From: Mnemiopsis leidyi
Lineage: Eukaryota; Ctenophora; Tentaculata; Lobata; Bolinopsidae
Direction: 5' to 3'
DNA: 22,846 nucleotides
Assembly: GCA_000226015.1 (NCBI GenBank)
Contig: JH154795.1
Span: 2,553-25,398, forward strand
Positions 20,601-22,846 of the stretch are shown piece by piece (within the stretch, counting starts at the first letter, position 1; every line of letters begins with the position of its first letter). The notes under the pieces were generated by a model. It saw only the letters and a program-made list of their open reading frames with translations, was not told the DNA's origin and searched no databases. A program made the translations under genes and the position numbers.

Positions 20601-22253
20601 CAAATCCAGCGATTGACAACTATTGTAATTCTATCGGAAAAGGAAATAATCTCCCTTCGTAAACTTAAATTCCAAATAGCTGCGCCGTACTATTAGCTAT
20701 ATGTCTATCAAACACAGACTTACTTTACATCTTTTGAAGTAACCCTATATTTTTAGACATTAAGCTTAAAGTTAGACCGAATTAAAACATAAAAGTACTT
20801 GACATTTTACAGTTATCATGCTATAGGGGAGTATAAAGTACACATATAATGCAGCCTACTTAGCTTTAAACACGCATCTTTCTGCGTGGCGCACTTAGCA
20901 ACCAACAAAAGAAGTGTAATGGCCCACCAAAGATCTAATAAGGGCCAAATTGGTCACCATTAAGGGGCTGTAGTAGTCGGTGAAGTACATCTCTAAAGTA
21001 CACTGTACAGTTCCTAAACACACGTGTACATTTGTCGGGCAAGGAAATGTATTGTGTATAGGCGTATACCTGGATCGTTTTACAGCAGCTTCAACTACAT
21101 GGAGTCTATTTTTGTCACAATGCAGCTGTACTGATTAAAACGAATTTGCATGTCCGTACAAGAAATAATGTGCGTATAATATGCTTCAGGAAGTGGCAAC
21201 TGTAACTTGACAACGGAAGTTTAATTGAATTGATAAATGAACTATTTAAGCCATCCCTACCATTTTCATCGCTAAATGAAATGGAGCATTAAAACGGTCT
21301 GTGAATAAATCGTTCACGCATAAATAATTCAGACGTCCATTTATCACATATAACATGAAAATGAAGTTTAGTTTTGTCACATACCTATCTAAATTTAAGT
21401 TTTAAACTTTAACCCAGTTCAATATTTAAACCTAAGCCTTTCTTGGAGCTTAAGTGAGTACGTTCCTTGCTTAACAATATCCCTTATTTATAAACCACGC
21501 ACGGCTTAATTTGATCATCAATAGTAAAAGAGTAACGTAAACGAATTTATACGACACGTCTACCCCAATCTCGAATAGACTGGTTGATAAAAACCGATAC
21601 AACAAATCCTGTTTATCCACTCCAGTTTGATGTAGACCCTTCGCAGTCCTAAACAAAGGTACTGCCGCCAAAACATTACTGCCAACAGCGGACGTGACCA
21701 GTCTCACATCAGTACTACAGGTCACATAATTCATTTAACATCTCTCGAGGACGTGGTTATTCAAGCGATTCATGATAGCGCATCCGGACGGGATATTAAC
21801 AACAAGTTTTAACAATTTGCTTAGAATGGTACAGACTGCCGACCAACAATTGTGAATATAGTTAATCCGGATTGACAACTTTTTCTAGAATCTTACATAT
21901 ATGCTTACATAGCTGTTAATACTGAAATCATAGACATAGAAACTCAAACAAGCAAATAATTTTGTAAGATGTGAAGAATTCATTCTTCTTTGCAAGTAAG
22001 TGCAGAGCTGGAGTGTACGTATACATACAAGAATTTACGTTACATACGTACGTATACTTATTATAGTTTAAAGAAGATTGCAAGTTTTAAAGTCGGTATA
22101 ATCCCAAAGTTCCTAACCTTTAGACTTGTGGCTGGAAGCACTCTTCTTGAGCGGCATGGCTCGCTTGTTGAGTGTTCCGGATGAGGTGCTCTTGGATATC
22201 TTCCCGCCGCCACGCTCGATAGTCTTCACCTTCTCCGGCTCACTGTTCAACGA
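1333..22253 (-). CDS. CLASP: CLASP (CLIP-associating protein, MAST/Orbit family), 5'-partial, 33 joined exons
   Basis: CLASPs bind microtubule plus ends and suppress catastrophe, promoting rescue at the cell cortex, kinetochores and Golgi. Joined exons, 5' to 3' on the minus strand: 22253-22118, 19259-19072, 18955-18810, 16085-15950, 15775-15519, 15406-15311, 15152-15076, 14850-14785, 13686-13645, 13314-13228, 12794-12774, 12529-12512, 12258-12058, 11644-11411, 11141-11087 (weak), 10865-10552, 10087-9992, 9877-9749, 9620-8880, 8765-8016, 7203-7096, 6673-6534, 6358-6278, 5474-5295, 4958-4722, 4613-4494, 3843-3739, 3562-3405, 3239-3074, 2672-2286, 2045-1920, 1723-1526, 1383-1333. Every junction has GT..AG and matching phase, and the join is 5847 nt with no internal stop. 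TOG2, TOG3 and TOG4 are recognisable by comparison with animal CLASPs, for example KDLRSQVVREACVTVA in TOG2. TOG1 and the start codon are outside the window. Family identity is certain; which exons are constitutive is not. Confidence 0.95.
1866..1960. repeat. 46-bp tandem duplication spanning a CLASP splice donor
   Basis: Copies at 1869-1914 and 1915-1960 differ at three positions. Each carries, on the minus strand, the end of a TOG4 exon (..AATCTTCTTTATTCG) followed by the donor GTAAGTTT. The donor at 1919 keeps the CLASP frame into the exon at 1723; the copy at 1873 would add 46 bases and shift it. Confidence 0.93.
2673..3073. other. CLASP: CLASP intron, nothing else seen
   Basis: AT-rich intron between the TOG3-TOG4 linker exon and the first TOG4 exon. 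No repeats or open frames of note. Confidence 0.7.
3074..3239 (-). CDS. CLASP: CLASP exon: TOG3-TOG4 linker
   Basis: A 166-nt exon entering with one base and ending in phase 0 (CTTCAG|GTAAAA). It reads GSSPGSYTYDVDAENINPD and KMSINKNRENSFSEQRDRSL. The YDVDAENIN stretch matches the YDTENMN stretch at the same place in vertebrate CLASPs. It is probably disordered. The acceptor (ACTAGCCTAACAAG) has a poor pyrimidine tract but is the only one that keeps the frame. Confidence 0.88.
3405..5474 (-). CDS. CLASP: CLASP TOG3 domain (five exons)
   Basis: Exons 5474-5295, 4958-4722, 4613-4494, 3843-3739 and 3562-3405. Reads in order: DIQEIVRASESSSWKIREEG, LQLFENLLNDNHAKILGT, TLDVLDEFLALYRTNLTDWG, SMKQTQSNFDRVMRLLDTLH, QSSTDPK then APDIRKKSATLIATMFRHSP, and QCVMLLQETVPNMMSQES, ending with SEESASLFDAINQR. 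Each aligns with vertebrate CLASP TOG3 (the SSxWxxRxEGL start and the SSDVRKAAQ helix). TOG3 contributes to microtubule rescue and lattice engagement. The last exon leaves in phase 2 at AAT CAG AG|GTTTCT, matching the one base that opens the exon at 3239. Confidence 0.94.
3583..3634. repeat. Perfect 26-bp tandem duplication in a CLASP intron
   Basis: TCAGTGCAGTTAGATTTATA plus AAACCG occurs at 3583-3608 and again at 3609-3634 without a mismatch. It starts about 20 bases upstream (in CLASP sense) of the acceptor of the exon at 3562, where branch points lie. The identity indicates a recent event. Confidence 0.95.
3844..4493. other. CLASP: CLASP intron, 650 bases, no gene
   Basis: Intron within TOG3. 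It repeats the phrase ACCAGATCAAAACA at 3989-4002 and 4033-4046, a weak internal duplication. Nothing else was recognised. Confidence 0.65.
4975..5118. repeat. Degenerate TTTAGTGGTATT repeats in a CLASP intron
   Basis: Variants of CTTTAGTGGTATTGTTTCTT recur at least six times, interleaved with CTTTAGTGACAT units. A longer compound unit (TAGTGACATNNAACNGCTTT) occurs twice about 50 bases apart. The array begins close to the acceptor of the exon at 4958, on the upstream side in CLASP sense. Confidence 0.8.
5475..6277. other. CLASP: CLASP intron, 803 bases, with one G-quadruplex motif
   Basis: Intron between the distal linker and TOG3. Apart from the G-run at 6132-6150 it has no clear feature; short open stretches on both strands are AT-rich and unrecognised. 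Confidence 0.65.
6132..6150 (+). other. G-quadruplex motif
   Basis: GGGGGAGGGAGGGTGGGGG has four G-runs with single-base loops, the most stable quadruplex pattern. It is on the plus strand, which is the template strand for CLASP transcription. Confidence 0.85.
6278..7203 (-). CDS. CLASP: CLASP linker, distal exons before TOG3
   Basis: Exons 7203-7096 (phase 1/1), 6673-6534 (enters phase 1, ends phase 0) and 6358-6278 (phase 0/0). Reads include ARSGSSSGGVRRSVSARSVN, PGRASPASTSSASRTAQQAQ and GRGTIPRMTSQDSIASSTD. The last aligns with the GSIPTYMRQTED-type stretch directly ahead of TOG3 in vertebrate CLASPs, fixing the end of the linker. From here on all junctions but one are phase 0, in contrast with the phase-1 run upstream. 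Donors GTAAGTT and GTGAGTT are strong. Confidence 0.88.
6674..7095. other. CLASP: CLASP intron, 422 bases, nothing else seen
   Basis: Intron between two distal linker exons. No repeats, RNA genes or recognisable coding sequence. Confidence 0.7.
7204..8015. other. CLASP: CLASP intron, 812 bases, with paired E-boxes
   Basis: Intron separating the Ser/Arg-rich exons from the distal linker. GTCACGTGG occurs at 7291-7299 and 7305-7313, two CACGTG E-box palindromes 14 bases apart. No gene was recognised. Confidence 0.6.
8016..8765 (-). CDS. CLASP: CLASP linker exon, Ser/Arg-rich with two further repeat peptides
   Basis: A 750-nt exon, phase 1 at both ends, acceptor TTCTTCTCAG and strong donor AAAA|GTAAGA. 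It encodes 249 charged residues including SRISIGDIEAAR and SRVSQRDVELAR, shorter versions of the peptide repeated in the exons at 9749-10865, each followed by an alanine run (AAAAAS, AAAAEP). The exon ends RSSRRKEEADDDRDK. If the donor is ignored the frame stays open for another 24 codons to a TGA at about 7944, so intron retention would give a CLASP lacking TOG3 and TOG4. No domain is recognised within this exon. Confidence 0.9.
8880..9620 (-). CDS. CLASP: CLASP linker exon with RS domain
   Basis: A 741-nt exon, phase 1 at both ends, acceptor GTGTCCCAG and donor TCGG|GTAATG. It opens with SLPRSELFGFNPDVSSPESL and an acidic turn (LSDEDMDLEQYHY), then runs into over 100 residues of Arg-Ser/Arg-Glu repeats (SRERSRERKSS, RRSRENSRERSSRRLSRERK), an acidic EEEDEV patch and SKSTPNLVIQSGSRSSSEKS. 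The RS tract looks like those of SR splicing proteins. In CLASP the Ser/Arg linker binds the microtubule lattice and is switched by kinases such as GSK3; an RS tract of this length is unusual for the family. Codon repetition makes the antisense strand look open, but that reading is not a gene. Confidence 0.88.
9749..10865 (-). CDS. CLASP: CLASP linker exons carrying repeated SRTxIxxxxVLAAR peptides
   Basis: Exons 10865-10552, 10087-9992 and 9877-9749. The first has two copies in tandem (SYTSINPSDVRAAR and SRTSIDPSEVLAAQ), the second one (SRTAISSSDVLAAR), the third one (SRTIVNPEEILAAQ). Each is followed by Ser/Arg/Lys-rich sequence such as KKSDSSSSTASTMSRSSSSG and SKRRSSSSSRRS. The second and third exons are phase 1 at both ends, which suits duplication of an exon cassette. 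The start at 10865 depends on the weak preceding exon; the body of the exon is well supported by its open frame and by the repeats. Confidence 0.8.
10088..10551. other. CLASP: CLASP intron, 464 bases, nothing else seen
   Basis: Intron between two exons that carry the SRTxIxxxxVLAAR peptides. No further copy of the peptide is open within it. Confidence 0.6.
11087..11141 (-). CDS. CLASP: Weakly supported CLASP linker exon
   Basis: A 55-nt exon is proposed because the exon at 11644-11411 ends in phase 1 while the next clear coding block enters with one base. The acceptor CTTAGTTCAG and donor AAGCA|GTGAGT fit, and the read RRDLSQSCRYNQVYYFK is open and restores the phase. The peptide has no recognisable homology. 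An alternative is a direct splice into the internal acceptor TTGTATTCAG at about 10827, but that would create a stop (T+AG) at the junction with the preceding exon. Confidence 0.4.
11411..11644 (-). CDS. CLASP: CLASP linker exon with nonapeptide repeats
   Basis: A 234-nt exon, phase 1 at both ends, acceptor CACGAG and donor TCCT|GTAAGT. It encodes five consecutive nine-residue units of the type RAKSGDAIN (RARSGEGLN, RAKSGDAIN twice, RTRSGDALD and a degenerate first unit EALH), then a GSPFGSPLGSP stretch. The units correspond to a 27-bp tandem repeat at 11494-11628. The peptide is basic, Ser-rich and probably disordered, matching the microtubule-lattice-binding role of CLASP linkers. I know of no counterpart of this repeat in vertebrate CLASPs. 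Confidence 0.8.
11494..11628. repeat. 27-bp coding minisatellite in CLASP
   Basis: Five 27-bp units begin at 11494, 11521, 11548, 11575 and 11602. The second and third differ at one base (C/T) and the outer ones diverge. Read on the minus strand they give the nonapeptide repeats of the linker exon. Confidence 0.93.
11645..12057. other. CLASP: CLASP intron, 413 bases, nothing else seen
   Basis: Intron between the basic KSKS exon and the nonapeptide exon. No recognisable feature. Confidence 0.6.
12058..15152 (-). CDS. CLASP: CLASP linker, proximal part: small phase-1 exons with two SxIP-like motifs
   Basis: Exons 15152-15076, 14850-14785, 13686-13645, 13314-13228, 12794-12774, 12529-12512 and 12258-12058. 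All but the first enter and leave in phase 1; sizes go down to 18 and 21 nt. The exon at 13314-13228 gives RTSIPRLYVSPRG across its 5' junction and SSYGTSNIP at its end. TSIP and SNIP fit the [S/T]-x-I-P motif by which CLASPs bind EB1 at growing plus ends, as the paired SxIP motifs of vertebrate CLASPs do. The two micro-exons add SEESSS and DDSSP, an acidic patch. The exon at 12258-12058 is basic (KSKSTVLSPSLARDTAAGV, VKKSKSGVMRSKDAAGGGGG). Short exons rest on splice signals and phase alone, so their boundaries are less sure than those in the TOG domains. Confidence 0.75.
12795..13644. other. CLASP: Two CLASP introns flanking the SxIP exon
   Basis: Introns 12795-13227 and 13315-13644 surround the exon at 13228-13314. 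The stretch 13316-13370 is GT/GAG-rich on the plus strand, which is the pyrimidine tract of that exon's acceptor on the minus strand. Otherwise empty. Confidence 0.6.
14107..14248 (+). other. Possible plus-strand exon inside a CLASP intron
   Basis: Between the acceptor GCTAATATTTCCCCAG and donor TACG|GTAAGA lie 142 bases open in one frame (QQCTSNGFLQAFNHAIAQRL, KYVKNTLMSGFQLMRISEYD). No partner exons or family were found. It could belong to another nested gene or be chance. Confidence 0.25.
14248..14316 (-). CDS. CLASP: Possible optional CLASP linker exon
   Basis: After the acceptor TTAACAAG|GT there are 69 nt open in the needed frame (2+66+1), reading ATDSKTPSGSTFKRLSGQYS, which resembles the surrounding linker. 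Both ends are phase 1, so it could be included or skipped between the exons at 14785 and 13686 without changing frame. The donor CC|GTACGG is weak, and the same bases also look like a plus-strand exon end (TACG|GTAAGA at 14248), so this is only a candidate. It is not counted in the joined CDS. Confidence 0.3.
14377..14472. repeat. Inverted repeat, 19-bp arms
   Basis: Arms 14377-14395 and 14454-14472 are complementary at 18 of 19 positions and enclose 58 bases. The size suggests a small hairpin or MITE-like element, but no flanking target duplication is visible. Confidence 0.8.
15311..19259 (-). CDS. CLASP: CLASP TOG2 domain (five exons)
   Basis: Exons 19259-19072, 18955-18810, 16085-15950, 15775-15519 and 15406-15311. 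TOG domains are HEAT-repeat paddles that bind tubulin; TOG2 of CLASP is the one tied to catastrophe suppression and rescue. The read starts with an acidic lead (GLAGADSELLTEDNLDTYI), then NCADILENTDDWEKRVAALR, KDLRSQVVREACVTVA, MGNDFGSLGEKLLVALFSQL, MLPIICEQVLKSKSAMCRKR, INDADSDTRVFSRKTFWLFN and a basic tail (NMMKTFDTSKKKMLLETKMG). The order and spacing match vertebrate CLASP TOG2. The exon at 16085-15950 is open in two frames; only the frame set by phase gives the TOG2 match. Its intron upstream (16086-18809) carries the RNase T2 gene on the other strand. Confidence 0.95.
16237..16677 (+). pseudogene. Possible plus-strand exon pair with an in-frame TGA and hydrophobic tail
   Basis: After the strong acceptor TTTCCTTACAG (AG at 16235-16236), one frame is open for 52 codons (YRDIRIFESIRSSDKPNLYV onward, to LVKLCC), meets TGA at 16395-16397 and continues open to a good donor ATAA|GTGAGT at 16434. 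A second acceptor CTTCCTACAG leads to 16490-16677 in matching phase: GSKADLYNNEILLTNILALM and then a long hydrophobic stretch ending in TGA. No family is recognised and no first exon was found. It may be a decayed gene, a gene whose real stop is the first TGA, or chance in AT-rich intron. Confidence 0.3.
16678..17128. other. Intergenic part of the CLASP intron upstream of RNase T2
   Basis: About 450 AT-rich bases between the possible exon pair and the RNase T2 gene. It should hold the RNase promoter if transcription starts locally, but I see no clear TATA box or initiator. Confidence 0.5.
17116..17140 (+). promoter_or_regulatory. Splice-acceptor-like sequence just upstream of the RNase T2 start codon
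   Basis: A run of pyrimidines ending TTTTTCTCTCTAG (AG at 17128-17129) lies 11 bases before the ATG at 17141. It is as good an acceptor as those inside the gene. It implies either a 5' UTR intron with an upstream exon not identified here, or a spliced-leader trans-splice site, which in several invertebrate phyla sits this close to the start codon. I saw no TATA-like promoter nearby. Confidence 0.45.
17141..18452 (+). CDS. Secreted RNase T2 with glycine-zipper insert and hydrophobic C-terminus
   Basis: Three exons, 17141-17213, 17420-17796 and 17982-18452, joined in phases 1 and 0, give 306 residues. T2 RNases cut single-stranded RNA at acid pH through 2',3'-cyclic phosphates, in lysosomes or outside the cell. 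Residues 1-24 form a signal peptide (LCICLVNLSLSVYSA). Catalytic block I is RWTIHGLWPS (His70); block II is WEYEWCKHGTC (Glu162, Lys165, His166). The His that usually precedes the Glu in block II is Tyr161 here. N-glycosylation sequons are NVT (31), NYT (77) and NET (205). Residues 101-133 are an insert with Gly almost every fourth residue, followed by the acidic run EEEDDE (151-156). The last 20 residues are hydrophobic after GSAAP (282-286), suggesting a GPI-anchor signal or membrane tail. The family is usually about 230-260 residues. The gene lies antisense inside a CLASP intron. It looks intact; family call certain, membrane anchoring inferred. Confidence 0.95.
18731..18755. repeat. Perfect palindrome, 12-bp arms around one base
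   Basis: ATCTAACATTCT, one A, then its exact reverse complement AGAATGTTAGAT. It lies 54 bases past the CLASP donor at 18809 in CLASP sense and about 280 bases past the RNase T2 stop on the plus strand, so either transcript would carry a tight hairpin. Confidence 0.93.
18797..18802 (+). terminator. Candidate polyadenylation signal for RNase T2
   Basis: AATAAA lies 345 bases after the RNase T2 stop and only 8 bases short of the facing CLASP exon at 18810. An ATTAAA at 18448-18453 overlaps the stop codon itself and is probably too early. If the distal signal is used, the RNase 3' UTR covers the CLASP splice donor region antisense. Confidence 0.3.
19260..22117. other. CLASP: Large CLASP intron, 2.86 kb, no gene recognised
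   Basis: AT-rich, with a short CA run near 19604 and the direct repeat TATTTAAAG at 19801-19818. A plus-strand open stretch at 20225-20476 is AT-rich and matches no family. I found no tRNA, transposase or reverse transcriptase signature. Confidence 0.6.
22118..22253 (-). CDS. CLASP: CLASP exon: basic linker before TOG2
   Basis: First CLASP exon visible in the window, 136 nt, acceptor CTTGTAG and donor AAAG|GTTAGG. It encodes about 45 Lys/Ser-rich residues, including KTIERGGGKISKSTSSGTL and KKSASSHKSK. The other two frames hit stops at once. It ends in phase 1, and its last G joins the TA that opens the exon at 19259 to make a Val codon, which confirms the junction. It corresponds to the unstructured basic stretch between TOG1 and TOG2 in other CLASPs. 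The intron before it runs off the right edge. Confidence 0.85.
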
Positions 22254-22846
22254 CTACAAGGGAGAGAGAAAATTAGCTTTGTCACGTGACATATGTCGAC
22301 ATTACGTCAAGAAAAAATTTATCATTCATCTCACAGCTATAAACTGGTTAGTTTTACAATGGTCCCTCTTACAACCCTCTTTAAATGTGTCCGCCCTTTT
22401 AAACCGTGTGATATTTAAACATTTTATGTAGTTCTTTGTAGTTTAAACAAAAAAGTAATGTTAACTATGACTAGAGACTACTAAAATATGTACTATAACC
22501 AGTGTTGTTGGTACCACAACACACACCACCACACACCACACCACACCACTACACTGCCCAACTCAAACCTACACAGTGCACAACAAACTGATAACACGTT
22601 ACACACACTTGTACATGCTCCCAGCCGTGTTTTATCTCACACCGTTACTTGTCAGGATTTGGATAAATTTAGATGTCACACACACACACACAGATACACA
22701 CACACACACACACACACACACAGATACACACACACACACTCACAGATACACACAGTTTGTCAAATAGTGGCACTGTGTGACTGTGAGTGGGATCGTCACA
22801 TACACACAGATACACACTAGTTTGTCACATAGTTGGCACTGTGTGA
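22254..22846. other. CLASP: CLASP intron running off the right edge, microsatellite-rich
   Basis: Upstream intron of the first visible CLASP exon. The first 250 bases are plain AT-rich DNA; the rest is mostly CA-based repeats. No earlier CLASP exon is visible. Confidence 0.7.
22508..22846. repeat. CA microsatellites and a duplicated 38-40-bp unit
   Basis: ACC/CACACC runs at 22515-22551 and (CA)n interrupted by CAGATA at 22677-22755. The unit CAGATACACAC..AGTTTGTCA..GGCACTGTGTGA occurs at 22743-22780 and, with a few changes, at 22807-22846, 64 bases apart. The array continues beyond the edge. Confidence 0.92.

Noticed and set aside
22508-22846. Regularly spaced repeats at the right edge that might be read as a CRISPR array
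   Set aside because: They are CA microsatellite variants in an animal intron with no true spacers.

Overview
This is animal nuclear DNA: short coding blocks are bounded by GT/AG splice signals, introns run from about 100 bases to nearly 3 kb, and the base composition is AT-rich. There are no operons, Shine-Dalgarno sites or prokaryotic genes. The species cannot be named from this window. The protein families and small phase-matched exons fit an invertebrate metazoan (cnidarian, placozoan or similar), and that is inference.

Nearly the whole window is one gene on the minus strand: a CLASP (MAST/Orbit) microtubule plus-end rescue factor, read from about 22253 down to a stop at 1333. The 5' end (first exons and TOG1) lies beyond the right edge. 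I could join 33 exons by splice signal, phase and homology (one, P, is weak). Together they give an uninterrupted frame of about 1948 residues: a basic pre-TOG2 linker (22118-22253), TOG2 (15311-19259), a very long Ser/Arg-rich linker with two SxIP-like EB1-binding motifs (6278-15152), TOG3 (3405-5474), a short linker (3074-3239) and the C-terminal TOG4/CLIP-interacting domain (1333-2672). The linker is about 1050 residues against roughly 300 in vertebrate CLASPs. Most of its exons start and end in phase 1, so they can be skipped or duplicated without breaking the frame, and several carry copies of one SRTxIxxxxVLAAR-like peptide.

Nested inside the 2.7 kb intron between two TOG2 exons (16086-18809), on the opposite strand, is a complete three-exon secreted RNase T2 gene (17141-18452, 306 residues). 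It has both catalytic blocks, a signal peptide, a hydrophobic C-terminal tail and an unusual insert with glycine at almost every fourth residue (a glycine zipper) between the two catalytic blocks. A second possible plus-strand exon pair with one in-frame TGA lies just upstream of it in the same intron (16237-16677), and another possible plus-strand exon lies at 14107-14248.

The rest is intron and 3' flank with small repeats: CA-rich arrays at the right edge, short tandem duplications (26, 46 and about 41 bp), a G-quadruplex motif, two inverted repeats and C-rich repeat sequence at the left edge. One 46-bp duplication has copied a CLASP splice donor together with the coding bases before it.
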